Source of the DNA: Nocardia huaxiensis | GTDB lineage: Bacteria; Actinomycetota; Actinomycetes; Mycobacteriales; Mycobacteriaceae | Direction of reading: 5' to 3' | DNA: 64,000 nucleotides | Assembly: GCF_013744875.1 (NCBI RefSeq) | Contig: NZ_CP059399.1 | Location: 3,472,001 to 3,536,000, forward strand | Shown: one piece after another, positions 28,395 to 36,795 of the stretch | Layout: each line of letters opens with the position of its first letter | Numbering within the stretch: the stretch's first letter is position 1 | Program-made: the position numbers and the translations under genes | The notes under the pieces: generated by a model | What the model was told of the DNA's origin: nothing | What the model saw: the letters and a program-made list of their open reading frames with translations, nothing else | Databases searched by the model: none

Positions 28395-29309
28395 CTACAC
28401 CGGGCGCAGGCTGATCATCTTGCGCAGGCGCTGCTTGTCGCGCTCCACCCGGCGGGCCTCGTAGGCGATGGGGAAGTAGCGCACGCGCTCCGGAAGCTTC
28501 GGGACGGCGCGGCCGATCACCCAGCCGAGGGCGCGCAGGGTGCGCTCGTCGCGGGCGGTCCACTCCAGCCCGAGCTTCTCGCGAATGATCTCGGGTGTGG
28601 TGCCGACGGTGAAGAAGTACTGCATGCGCCCGACCGGCGTGGTCACGGCGTGCCACAGCGGATGCAGGGGTGCGGGAATCTGCTTGGGCGGGGCCAGATT
28701 CTGGATCACCTTCAGATAGTCGTAGGCGGTGCCGGTCACCTCGAGGTGGTTCTCGACCTGGTCGTAGAACCACGGCTCCCACTCGGCGAAGGTCGCCGGG
28801 ACCTCCTTGGGGGCCACGTGGAAGTTGCGCATGAGCTGCACCACCTCCTGGTAGTACGACTCCTTCTCCGCCTCGGTGAGCGGCTTGTCGGAGAAGTACT
28901 TGTTGCCCTCGGTGAAGGCGAACACGGCGGTGTGCAGCACCCACGCCCACGGCGCGGAGGCCAGAGCCCGATGCTTGCGGCCCTGTGCGTCGGTGGAGTT
29001 GAGCGTCGCGTGCATGGTGCGCAGCCGGTCGGCCTCCGCGAGGGCTTCCTCGCCGCCGTAGATCCACATCATGACCGAGGCCACACTGCGCGCCGCGCGG
29101 CCGAGCGCATCGGTGCGGAAGGTCGAATGTTCGTCCACCACCGCGGAAATCGACGGCTCCATGGTCTGCAGCAGGAAGGCGGAACCGGCGGTGAGGGAGA
29201 AGGTGATGAGGCCGGTGTCCTCCCACATGCGCGAGCCGGGGCCGAAGGGCTTGCGCTCGGGGCGGGTCGCTGTGGTCGCATGATCGAGCTGCTGGACGGC
29301 GGCGGTCAT
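28395..29309 (-). CDS. Oxygenase MpaB family protein (DUF2236)
   Basis: A 304-residue helical protein of the DUF2236 group, related to fungal MpaB and to the haem-containing latex-clearing protein. Landmarks are FGPGSRMWEDTG, MEPSISAVVDEHSTFRTDALGRAARS, the HATLNSTDAQGRKHRALASAPWAWVLHTAVFAFTEG block with candidate haem-ligand histidines, and the FTVGTTPEIIREKLGLEWT segment. These proteins are thought to use haem and oxygen to cleave or oxidise hydrophobic substrates. AAGGAG lies just before the ATG. It heads the minus-strand run that includes the CocE, M20 and lipase genes. Confidence 0.85.
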   Translation of the reverse strand: MTAAVQQLDHATTATRPERKPFGPGSRMWEDTGLITFSLTAGSAFLLQTMEPSISAVVDEHSTFRTDALGRAARSVASVMMWIYGGEEALAEADRLRTMHATLNSTDAQGRKHRALASAPWAWVLHTAVFAFTEGNKYFSDKPLTEAEKESYYQEVVQLMRNFHVAPKEVPATFAEWEPWFYDQVENHLEVTGTAYDYLKVIQNLAPPKQIPAPLHPLWHAVTTPVGRMQYFFTVGTTPEIIREKLGLEWTARDERTLRALGWVIGRAVPKLPERVRYFPIAYEARRVERDKQRLRKMISLRPV

Positions 29310-29577
29310 GGCGATCTCCTTTGATCACGGTTCCTGTCCAGCGCCATGCTGCGACAGGATGAGAGACTTACGCTTGAATACTCTCACTCTATCGCGCCTG
29401 TGGCAACCGTCACGCGGATCGAAGCGGCCTCGGCGCCGGACGCCGAGTGTGGTCTCGTTCGCTGCCCCGCACCTTTTTTTCGCAGATGGGCAAGTGCGCC
29501 AACATTTTCCGGCGACCATTTCGGTTTGACGGCGTATGATCGGCCACGATGAATACCAGGGATAGAGCGAGCCGACT

Positions 29578-30030
29578 ATGACAGCGGAGTGGGACGCCTT
29601 CATCGAAGCCCTGGCAACCTGCCTGGCCGATCTCCCGTCCCGCGCCACCCTGATAATCACCGCCAGCGGAAATCGCTACGTTCAGTTCCAGCAGTTCGAC
29701 ATCAAACTCTCCGCCGAGCTCACCGGCAATTACTATCTCGCCCAACCGATTTCGGATTCCGCCGCGCAGCGTCTGCGCGATCTCGGCTGGACCGCCCCCG
29801 CCCTGCACCGCGAAATCGAGAACTGGCGCCGCACCCTCACCTGGCCGCTACCCCCCGACGCCCTGCCCGACCTGGCCCGTTCCGCCGCCCTCGGCCTGCA
29901 CGAGGCCCTGGGCATCGACACCCCCGGCGAGCTGAGCGCGAAAGGCTGGACCGACCACCGCCGCCCCCTGAGCCTCGGCGCTCTGAGCACCGTGACCCAC
30001 CGCGATCCAGCCCGTCACACCCTCAATTAA
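29578..30030 (+). CDS. TY-Chap (YbjN/CesT-like chaperone fold) domain protein
   Basis: A 150-residue soluble protein. The N-terminal helix WDAFIEALATCLADLP is followed by strands ending in NRYVQFQQFD, a central helix-strand segment (SDSAAQRLRDLGWTAP), and a C-terminal helix LARSAALGLHEALGI. This order, especially the RYVQF strand, resembles the actinobacterial TY-Chap family of peptide-binding-chaperone-like folds, sometimes found near type VII or polymorphic-toxin loci. No toxin gene is adjacent. It converges on the tyrosine phosphatase gene with a four-base gap. The 268 bases upstream (29310-29577) show only presumed promoters. Confidence 0.5.
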   Translation: MTAEWDAFIEALATCLADLPSRATLIITASGNRYVQFQQFDIKLSAELTGNYYLAQPISDSAAQRLRDLGWTAPALHREIENWRRTLTWPLPPDALPDLARSAALGLHEALGIDTPGELSAKGWTDHRRPLSLGALSTVTHRDPARHTLN

Positions 30031-30034
30031 CCTG

Positions 30035-30943
30035 TCACGCAACCAAATTCTTGCGCAGCTTCAGAATGGTCGCGGCGTCCAGCCCGAGTCCCTGCGTGAG
30101 AAACTTCCCGAAATCCCCGTACTTCGCGGTCACCTGATCCACGGCGATATCCAGGTACTCCTCGCGCACCTCCTGCAGCGGAATCAGCAGATCCGGATTC
30201 TGCATGATTCCGGCCTGCTTCAACTGCTGCCGCAATGCCGCGTCCGCCGCCGCCCGATAGTCGTTCGACTTCATATAGTCGTCCCGCGCAATCGATTCCG
30301 GCACCCCCACCGCCCGCAACACCACATACGACACCCACCCCGTGCGGTCCTTCCCCGCAGTGCAGTGGAACAGCGTGGCGGTACTCGTATTGGCCAGATC
30401 CTTCACGGTCTGCCCGAACTTGCTCAGCGAATCACTGTTGAAGAAACTCCGATAGACATCCCCCATGATCTGCTCGGCCTTCCCGTCCCCCAGCAGCTCC
30501 TGCTGCTTCACCGGATCCTTGGACTGGATGGCCGCGAACATCTTGGTGAACATCCCGGTGTCATCAATGGGTCGCGACACCAGTGGCACCCCACCCGGCA
30601 ACCGGTCCGCCCCCATCCCCTGCACTTCCGCGGTGGTCCGCAAATCGATCACCTGCTGCAGCTTCAGCGTCCCCAGCTTCGCCACATCCGCATCGGTGAG
30701 CTTCCCCAGCGCATCCGCCCGAATCATCTTCCCGGACTTGGTCTTCGACCCGTCATAAGTCCAGAACCCACCCATATCCCGAACATTGACAGCCCCTTGC
30801 AGCGTGATCTGCCCCCCACCCGCCAATGCCTCGGGATCGGCCGAAACCACCGGCGCGGTAGCCGTCACCCCCAACACGCCAACCACCGCTACAGCAGCAG
30901 AAATAACCGAAATCGTCAGTCGCCTAAATGAATTAACTTTCAC
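30035..30943 (-). CDS. Secreted protein-tyrosine/lipid phosphatase (IphP/PtpB family)
   Basis: A 302-residue exported phosphatase. The signal peptide (VKVNSFRRLTISVIS start, cleavage near PVVSADP) directs it outside. The catalytic P-loop is HCTAGKDRTG with Cys194 and Arg200 (C-x5-R), and the lysine and aspartate after the cysteine match the IphP/PtpB type that acts on phosphotyrosine and phosphoinositides. Conserved upstream parts are NVRDMGGFWTYDG and VIDLRTTAEVQG. GTG 30943 is taken as the start because the signal peptide begins there; an in-frame start 16 codons upstream is possible. M. tuberculosis PtpB is the best-known relative. Confidence 0.88.
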   Translation of the reverse strand: MKVNSFRRLTISVISAAVAVVGVLGVTATAPVVSADPEALAGGGQITLQGAVNVRDMGGFWTYDGSKTKSGKMIRADALGKLTDADVAKLGTLKLQQVIDLRTTAEVQGMGADRLPGGVPLVSRPIDDTGMFTKMFAAIQSKDPVKQQELLGDGKAEQIMGDVYRSFFNSDSLSKFGQTVKDLANTSTATLFHCTAGKDRTGWVSYVVLRAVGVPESIARDDYMKSNDYRAAADAALRQQLKQAGIMQNPDLLIPLQEVREEYLDIAVDQVTAKYGDFGKFLTQGLGLDAATILKLRKNLVA

Positions 30944-31153
30944 GGCCGCGACAGTATGACCCTGCCTACCAGAGAATCCGTATTCCCCCAACTCTGGTCA
31001 TTGACCAGGACTCACCCCCCGCTCACCGAGATATCCAGTGGCGCAGCCCCCCGAACTATGCTGCGCCACAAGATATCTCGTGAGTTTCCGGCCGCAATAT
31101 TACCAGCAGTCATATTGAGGCCGGAAAATCGCTCGATCTCGAGGACCTGTCGC

Positions 31154-31372
31154 CTATCGGGTGGCGTCCGGCACCCACTGGAGCCCGGAGGCGCCGGTAG
31201 ACACGCAGATCACCGGCTGCCCGGTGTTCACGTCCCAATCCGGCTTCATCATCTCGCTCCGAGTACACGGCGTATGCGCCACCGGCGTGCTCGCCGCAGC
31301 CGGCCCCGCCAACCCGATCAACGCAGCCCCCACCACCCCGCCGACAACCGCAGTAACCTTGAGCGCCTTCAT
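31154..31372 (-). CDS. Small secreted protein, 72 residues
   Basis: A 72-residue protein with a signal peptide (MKALKVTAVVGG start, cleavage after GPAAAS at about residue 29). The mature peptide of about 43 residues has two cysteines (TPCTRSEM and VICVST), enough for one disulfide, and ends GLQWVPDATR. AAGGAAGG precedes the ATG at good spacing. The function is unknown. Confidence 0.7.
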   Translation of the reverse strand: MKALKVTAVVGGVVGAALIGLAGPAAASTPVAHTPCTRSEMMKPDWDVNTGQPVICVSTGASGLQWVPDATR

Positions 31373-31508
31373 AATCCAAGCCTTCCTTCGTCAGAACACG
31401 CAGGGAGACCAACCCCCCAGTCGCACCCCCACAGTCTGCCCTGCCCAACTCCTGAGCGCCACTAACAATGACCTATACAAAAGACCAGATTCCCGCCCCG
31501 GGAAAAGG

Positions 31509-31542
31509 GGAAAGCCCCCAGCGGTGAGGCTGGGGGCTTTCC
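31509..31542 (-). terminator. Terminator hairpin downstream of glnA1
   Basis: GGAAAGCCCCCAGC (31509-31522) pairs perfectly with GCTGGGGGCTTTCC (31529-31542) around a six-base loop, 24 bases past the glnA1 stop. The minus strand carries TTTCC at the 3' side of the stem. Confidence 0.85.
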
Positions 31543-31566
31543 GAGAGCTGTTGCCGCTCCGACGAT

Positions 31567-33003
31567 TTAGACGTCGAAGTAGAGCTCGAACTCGTAGGGG
31601 TGCGGCCGCAGGTTGACGGGCGCGATTTCCTGAGTGCGCTTGATGTCGATCCAGGTCTCGATCAGGTCCTCGGTGAACACGCCGCCCTCGGTGAGGTAGT
31701 CGTGGTCCTGCTCCAGCTTGTCGATGACCGACGCGAGGGAGGTGGGGGCCTGCGGGATGTTCTTGGCCTCCTCCGGCGGGAGCTCGTAGAGGTCCTTGTC
31801 GACCGGGGCCAGCGGCTCGATCTTCTTCTTGATGCCGTCGATGCCGGCCATCAGCATGGCGGCGAAGGCCAGGTACGGGTTGCCCGAGGAGTCCGGCGCG
31901 CGGAACTCGATGCGCTTGGCCTTCGGGTTGGAACCGGTCACCGGGATGCGCACGGCGGCAGAGCGGTTGCGCTGCGAGTACACGAGGTTGATGGGGGCCT
32001 CGTAGCCGGGCACCAGACGGTGGTAGGAGTTCACGGTCGGGTTGGTGAACGCCAGCAGCGACGGGGCGTGGTGCAGGATGCCGCCGATGTAGTGACGCGC
32101 CAGATCCGACAGGCCCGCGTAGCCGGCCTCGTCGTGGAACAGCGGCTTGCCGTCCTTCCACAGCGACTGGTGAGCGTGCATGCCCGAGCCGTTGTCGCCG
32201 AACAGCGGCTTCGGCATGAAGGTAACGGTCTTACCCTCCTGCCACGCGGTGTTCTTCACGATGTACTTGAACAGCTGCAGGTCGTCAGCGGCGCCCAGCA
32301 GGGTGTTGAAGCGGTAGTTGATCTCGGCCTGACCGGCGGTGCCGACCTCGTGGTGGCCGCGCTCCAGCTCGAAGCCCGCGTTCTGCAGGTTGGTCGAGAT
32401 CTTGTCGCGCAGGTCGACGTAGTGGTCGTACGGCGCGACCGGGAAGTAACCGCCCTTGTTGCGCACCTTGTAGCCACGGTTCGGGGTGCCGTCGGCGTTG
32501 TACTCGTTGCCGGTGTTCCAGGAGCCCGAGATCGAGTCGATCTCGTAGAAGGCGCCGTTCATGGCCGAGTCGTAACGGATCGAGTCGAAGATGTAGAACT
32601 CGGCCTCGGCACCGAAGTAGCAGGTGTCGGCGATGCCGGTCGACTTCAAGTACTCCTCGGCCTTACGCGCGATGTTGCGCGGGTCGCGGGAGTAGGCCTC
32701 GCGGGTGAACGGGTCGTGCACGAAGAAGTTCAGGTTGACGGTCTTCGCGGCACGGAACGGGTCCAGGCGGGCGGTGCTGAAGTCGGGCAGCAGCAGCATG
32801 TCCGACTCGTCGATCGACTGGAAGCCGCGGACGGAGGAACCGTCGAACGCCAGGCCCTCTTCGGCGAGGTCAGCGGTGAACGCCTTCGCCGGGATCGAGA
32901 AGTGCTGCTGCACACCGGGGAGGTCGGTGAACCGAACGTCGACGTACTCGACCTCCTCCTCCTTGATGTACTTGATGACCTCGTCGGCCGTGCTGAACGC
33001 CAC
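31567..33003 (-). CDS. glnA1: Type I-beta glutamine synthetase GlnA1
   Basis: The main glutamine synthetase, 478 residues, dodecameric in relatives. Catalytic parts seen are [12 protein letters not shown], the EAEFYIFD metal ligands, [51 protein letters not shown] and KRIEFRAPD. The adenylylation site [11 protein letters not shown] places the modified tyrosine at residue 406, so activity should be controlled by GlnE. Translation starts at GTG 33003 with AAGGAG (plus-strand CTCCTT 33010-33015) in front. A GlnR box lies 78-115 bases upstream. In M. tuberculosis the enzyme is essential and partly exported. Confidence 0.97.
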   Translation of the reverse strand: MAFSTADEVIKYIKEEEVEYVDVRFTDLPGVQQHFSIPAKAFTADLAEEGLAFDGSSVRGFQSIDESDMLLLPDFSTARLDPFRAAKTVNLNFFVHDPFTREAYSRDPRNIARKAEEYLKSTGIADTCYFGAEAEFYIFDSIRYDSAMNGAFYEIDSISGSWNTGNEYNADGTPNRGYKVRNKGGYFPVAPYDHYVDLRDKISTNLQNAGFELERGHHEVGTAGQAEINYRFNTLLGAADDLQLFKYIVKNTAWQEGKTVTFMPKPLFGDNGSGMHAHQSLWKDGKPLFHDEAGYAGLSDLARHYIGGILHHAPSLLAFTNPTVNSYHRLVPGYEAPINLVYSQRNRSAAVRIPVTGSNPKAKRIEFRAPDSSGNPYLAFAAMLMAGIDGIKKKIEPLAPVDKDLYELPPEEAKNIPQAPTSLASVIDKLEQDHDYLTEGGVFTEDLIETWIDIKRTQEIAPVNLRPHPYEFELYFDV

Positions 33004-33080
33004 TTAGTACTCCTTACGGATCGGTTCCCAGCCAGTTGTGAGTGCATGGGTTCGTCGCGACCAGACGGTATGGACGCGGT

Positions 33081-33118
33081 GTTTCCCCGCAATCAAGGCT
33101 GTGTTTCGTCAGTGTTAC
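33081..33118 (-). promoter_or_regulatory. GlnR box upstream of glnA1
   Basis: Read on the minus strand, four five-base elements are each separated by exactly six bases: GTAAC (33114-33118), GAAAC (33103-33107), TTGAT (33092-33096) and GAAAC (33081-33085). This is the actinobacterial GlnR pattern of two GTnAC-n6-GAAAC sites, with only the third element degenerate. It indicates activation or control of glnA1 by GlnR under nitrogen limitation. The rest of 33004-33432 holds the two divergent promoters and no gene. Confidence 0.75.
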
Positions 33119-33432
33119 ACGTACAGCTGGCCGGGGGGTCGGCGGTGCCCCCGGGTTCGCCGAGTGGCCTGTCCGGTCACGGAGTGACGCTCGACCAGCA
33201 CCGATATCCTGCCATCCACCTGCGCCAGCAGTTCGCTAAGACTCCGAAAAGATAGGGGTCTTACGTGTCGCGGCCGCTCGGTGGTGAGAATCCTCACCGA
33301 GGGCGGCAGCCGCGCGGTTAACCCGAGTCGCGCGTCACCGCAGTCAACCACGGAAGCACGGCCCCCGCAGTGCGAGCGAACGCACGGCAGGGGAGCGAAA
33401 CCGGTCGGCGTGCGCCGCCTAAGCTGGGGGCC

Positions 33433-33963
33433 ATGGCACGCATCACCGGCTCCTGGCTGTCCGGACCGAACGCCGATTCCGGCAACAACGAGCCCGGTGA
33501 CTACCCCGGCAAGGACCTGGGGCTGCCCGAATCCGGTGCGGGCGCACTCGCGCCGATGATGCGCCGCATCGTGGCCCTCATGGTCGACTGGTTCATGTCC
33601 ATCGGCCTGGCCGCGCTCATCGTGCGGCCGAACGCCGACGAGATGCTCGCCAAGATGACCATCCCGGAGGGCCAGCAGCCGCCCTCGGATTTCACGCTGA
33701 TCATGAGCCAGCTGTCGACTCCCACCCTGCTGGTGTGGTTCGCCATCGGCGTCATCGCCGTGACCCTGTTCGGTTTCACTCCCGGCCAGTACTTCCTCAA
33801 GATGCGCGTGATCCGCGTGGACGCCGCGGCCCCCGTCGGCTTCGTGCGCGCCCTGGCCCGGCAGGTCATCCTGCTGTTCGTCATCCCCGCGCTCTTCTCC
33901 GACGCGGACGGCCGCGGCATGCACGACCGGGCCACCGGCACCGCGCTCGCATACGCCCGCTAA
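33433..33963 (+). CDS. RDD family membrane protein
   Basis: A 176-residue RDD-type membrane protein. The N terminus MARITGSWLSGP is followed by a polar stretch, then MMRRIVALMVDWFMSIGLAALIV (RDD-like first helix with Arg and Asp), a second helix near LLVWFAIGVIAVTLFGFTPGQYFLKMRVIRVD, and a final VRALARQVILLFVIPALFSDADGRGMHDRATGT block. The place next to and divergent from glnA1 matches Rv2219A. The transport or structural role is unknown. The ATG at 33433 was chosen by homology of the N terminus. Confidence 0.85.
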   Translation: MARITGSWLSGPNADSGNNEPGDYPGKDLGLPESGAGALAPMMRRIVALMVDWFMSIGLAALIVRPNADEMLAKMTIPEGQQPPSDFTLIMSQLSTPTLLVWFAIGVIAVTLFGFTPGQYFLKMRVIRVDAAAPVGFVRALARQVILLFVIPALFSDADGRGMHDRATGTALAYAR

Positions 33964-34107
33964 CTCTTGGCAAGAATTCAGCTCCTTCGTAGCCAATTTG
34001 TTACCGAATGTTGCTTTGCGTCGGTATCGTGGCGGCGTTCTGCCAGGGCCGAGCTGTGCTGAGCTCGTGTCAGGGCGAATAGCCGCTGTGGTGCTGACGG
34101 AGGATTC

Positions 34108-35025
34108 ATGGGTGAGAACAACCGAACCGGCGAACGAGCGTTCAGTCGGCGATCGTTGTTCGCGTCCGCGGGTCTGCTCGGCGTCGCCGCCGCCGGAGCC
34201 GCGGCGGTGAGCGCCAGCGTGAACGCCGCCCCCGACGCCGACACCCCGCAACGCACCCTGCACGCGGGCGCCGTGGACGGCAAGACCGTCCTCGGCATCG
34301 ACGCCACCATCCGCACCGAACGCCTCTTCTCCGCCGCCCGCGGCCGCGAGGTCGACGTGGTGACCATCCTCCCGCCGACCGTCCCGCTGGACGGCCTGCC
34401 CATGTCGCTGCTGCTGCACGGCCTGCACGGCAATGCCCACGAGGCCGCGGTCGGCGGACTCGCCGACGTGCTGTCGGTCGCCGTGGCCACCCGGCTGGTG
34501 CCCGCCTTCGGCTTCATCGCCATCGACGGCGGCGACAACTACTGGCACGAACACCACTCCGGCGACGACCCCATGCGCATGCTGCTCGACGAGGTCCCGC
34601 AGTGGCTGGCCGCCCGCCGCCTCGGCGGACCCGCCGGAGAACCCTTCGCCTGCACCGGAGTGTCCATGGGCGGCTTCGGCGCGCTCGTCTACTCGCGCCG
34701 GCGCAACGAACGCGGCCGGGCCGCCAATGCCATCGCCGCCATCTCGCCGGGCCTGCTCACCTCGTGGCCGGAGATGAGCAAGCGCAATGCCTTCTCCACA
34801 CCGGACGAATGGGCCGCCCTGGACCCGCTGCGCAATACCGACAAGCTCGGCCCGTCCCCGATCGGCGTGTGGTGCGGGGACCGCGACAAATTCATCGACG
34901 GCAACCGCCGCTTCATGAGCTCGGCCCGGCTCGAGATCGCCCGCGTCACGCCCGGCGGCCACACCGAGGAATATTGGCGCACCATCACCCCGGATGTGGT
35001 CGGCTTCCTCGGCCGCCACGTCTGA
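34108..35025 (+). CDS. Tat-exported esterase (antigen 85/esterase D-like alpha/beta hydrolase)
   Basis: A 305-residue hydrolase with a twin-arginine signal: AFSRRSLFASAGLLG (Arg14-Arg15) followed by an Ala-rich core and cleavage near VNAAPDA. The mature domain has LLHGLHGNAHEA, the nucleophile GVSMGGFGALVYSR, an aspartate near WCGDRDKFIDG and a histidine in PGGHTEEYW. This is the esterase D/mycolyltransferase-like superfamily, although the fibronectin-binding motif of antigen 85 was not seen. Tat export suggests it folds before secretion. It stands alone, 68 bases upstream of the sulfite-oxidase-like operon. Confidence 0.82.
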   Translation: MGENNRTGERAFSRRSLFASAGLLGVAAAGAAAVSASVNAAPDADTPQRTLHAGAVDGKTVLGIDATIRTERLFSAARGREVDVVTILPPTVPLDGLPMSLLLHGLHGNAHEAAVGGLADVLSVAVATRLVPAFGFIAIDGGDNYWHEHHSGDDPMRMLLDEVPQWLAARRLGGPAGEPFACTGVSMGGFGALVYSRRRNERGRAANAIAAISPGLLTSWPEMSKRNAFSTPDEWAALDPLRNTDKLGPSPIGVWCGDRDKFIDGNRRFMSSARLEIARVTPGGHTEEYWRTITPDVVGFLGRHV

Positions 35026-35092
35026 TCCCGTACGCTGGGACGCGCACCACCATGCTGTGACACCTGCCGTTCCCCCGGAGGGAAGTGATCGC

Positions 35093-35692
35093 ATGAGCAG
35101 CTTTTCGCCCGGCTTCCAAGGCCGCCCGCGACAGACCGGTGACCGCGTGCCGCCCGGCCAATACCTGGTCGACGACTTCCCGGTGCTGTCGGCCGGACCC
35201 ACCCCGCACATCGGCATCGACCGCTGGCAGTTCAGCATCACCAATGAGACCGGCCGCCAATACAGTTGGAGCTGGCCGCAATTCATGTCCCTGCCGCAGC
35301 AGCGCCCGCACACGGACATCCACTGCGTGACCCGCTGGTCCAAACTCGACACCGACTGGCAGGGCGTCTCACTCGACACCCTCCTCGAAAACATCGAAAC
35401 CCAAGCCGAATACGCCTCGGTGTCCAGTTACGGCGGCTACACCACCAACCTGCCCCTGGATGAGCTGGTGGATGGAAAAGCCTGGCTGGTACACACTTTC
35501 GACGGCGAGGACCTGAGTCCCGAACACGGCGGCCCGGTGCGGCTGCTCGTCCCGCACCTGTATCTGTGGAAATCCGCCAAGTGGGTCAAGGGAATTCGGC
35601 TCCTCGACCAGGACGAACCCGGATTCTGGGAGAGCGGCGGCTACCACAGCCTCGGCGACCCGTGGCGCGAACAGCGCTATCAGGGCGACTGA
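35093..35692 (+). CDS. Sulfite oxidase-like molybdopterin oxidoreductase
   Basis: A 199-residue protein with the oxidoreductase molybdopterin-binding fold of sulfite oxidase/YedY (MsrP). Seen are DRWQFSITNETG, SWPQFMSLPQ, the cofactor-ligand cysteine in DIHCVTRWS, the WQGVSLDTLLE helix, YGGYTTNLPLDEL and VPHLYLWKSAKWVKGI. It lacks the C-terminal dimerisation domain of full sulfite oxidases. GGAGGG precedes the ATG at 35093. Its TGA shares a base with the reductase ATG (TGATG), which strongly suggests that the ferredoxin-reductase-like protein is its electron partner. Confidence 0.88.
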   Translation: MSSFSPGFQGRPRQTGDRVPPGQYLVDDFPVLSAGPTPHIGIDRWQFSITNETGRQYSWSWPQFMSLPQQRPHTDIHCVTRWSKLDTDWQGVSLDTLLENIETQAEYASVSSYGGYTTNLPLDELVDGKAWLVHTFDGEDLSPEHGGPVRLLVPHLYLWKSAKWVKGIRLLDQDEPGFWESGGYHSLGDPWREQRYQGD

Positions 35693-36456
35693 TGCGCTGG
35701 CAGCCCGCCGAATTGGTCGAGGCCCGCTTCGAAACCGCATCGGCCCGCACTCTCGTTCTGCGCGTGGACAATTGGCCGGGGCATCTACCAGGCCAGCATG
35801 TGGACGTGCGCCTCACCGCCCCCGACGGCTACCAGGCCGTGCGCAGCTACTCGCTCGCCGCCCCGGCCGCAGGCGATCTGATCGAGCTCACCGTGCAGCG
35901 GGTGCCCGACGGTGAGGTCTCCGGCTATCTGGTCGATGTCCTGCCGGTGGGTGCGCGGATCGAGGTCCGCGGCCCGGTCGGCGGCTGGTTCGTCTGGAAT
36001 CCGGATCGGGGCGGCGCGGCGGTGCTGATCGCGGGCGGATCTGGCATCGTCCCGCTCACCGCCATGCTCCGGTCGCGCCGGAATTCGGTGCATACCAGCG
36101 CTTTCCGGGTGATCTACTCGCTGCGCGATCCGGTCGATCTGTACTACCGGTCCGAGTGGGGTGATGATCCGGTGCACGGCCGGGCCTACACCGGTTCGGA
36201 TCCGGAGCCGGTGGAGGATGCGGCGGTGCGGCTCTTCCTCGCGTACACGCGCAGCGCACCGCTGGGGCATCCCCGCCCACCCGGCAGGCTGAGCGCCGAG
36301 GAGATCGCCGCGCACGCCTTGCCGCCGTCGCCCGAGGTCACCTGCTATGTGTGCGGCCCCACCGGATTCGTCGAATTCGCCGCCGCCGCACTGGTTTCCC
36401 TCGGCCACGACCCGGCCATGATCAGAACCGAACGCTTCGGACCGACAGGGAAGTAG
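35692..36456 (+). CDS. FAD/NAD(P)-binding ferredoxin reductase-like protein
   Basis: A 254-residue flavoprotein reductase. Residues 1 to about 100 form the FAD-binding barrel with RSYSLAAPA, followed by VSGYLVDVLPVGARIEVRGPVG; the NAD(P) domain starts AVLIAGGSGIVPLTAMLRSR and ends with the CYVCGPTGFVEFAAAAL motif. There is no 2Fe-2S domain. It follows the molybdopterin protein in TGATG-coupled order and precedes the DUF6510 gene by five bases, forming a three-gene redox operon. Confidence 0.9.
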   Translation: MRWQPAELVEARFETASARTLVLRVDNWPGHLPGQHVDVRLTAPDGYQAVRSYSLAAPAAGDLIELTVQRVPDGEVSGYLVDVLPVGARIEVRGPVGGWFVWNPDRGGAAVLIAGGSGIVPLTAMLRSRRNSVHTSAFRVIYSLRDPVDLYYRSEWGDDPVHGRAYTGSDPEPVEDAAVRLFLAYTRSAPLGHPRPPGRLSAEEIAAHALPPSPEVTCYVCGPTGFVEFAAAALVSLGHDPAMIRTERFGPTGK

Positions 36457-36461
36457 CCGCC

Positions 36462-36764
36462 ATGACGATGCCCTACACCTACGCCGCCGAGACTGGCGAG
36501 GATCTGCACCTGGACGGGAATGTGCTCGCCGGGATGCTGTCGGAGATCTTCACCGCCGATCTCACCGGATGCGGATGTCGCTGCGGCGCTTGCGGTGTGG
36601 TGGAGCCGCTGGCCCGCGCCCTGGTCTACGTGCGCTGCCCGGGCACGGTGGTGCGCTGTCCGCACTGCACCGCTGTGGTGCTGCGGGTGACCACGACGCC
36701 CACCGGCCGGTGGCTGGATTTCGGTGTGGGAGCCTCGATCTGCCTGCCGGCGCCGGGGGAGTAG
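36462..36764 (+). CDS. DUF6510 family zinc-ribbon-like protein
   Basis: A 100-residue protein with six cysteines (GCGCRCGACG near residues 36-45, then VRCPG and VRCPHC) arranged like a zinc ribbon, between an LDGNVLAGMLSEIF helix and an LRVTTTPTGRWLDF strand. This fits DUF6510, which accompanies sulfite oxidase-like and FAD reductase genes in actinobacteria. A role in that redox system is inferred from the operon. It starts five bases after the reductase stop. Confidence 0.75.
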   Translation: MTMPYTYAAETGEDLHLDGNVLAGMLSEIFTADLTGCGCRCGACGVVEPLARALVYVRCPGTVVRCPHCTAVVLRVTTTPTGRWLDFGVGASICLPAPGE

Positions 36765-36795
36765 GGGCGAAAAGCGCTGCGGCGCGGGGAATCCG

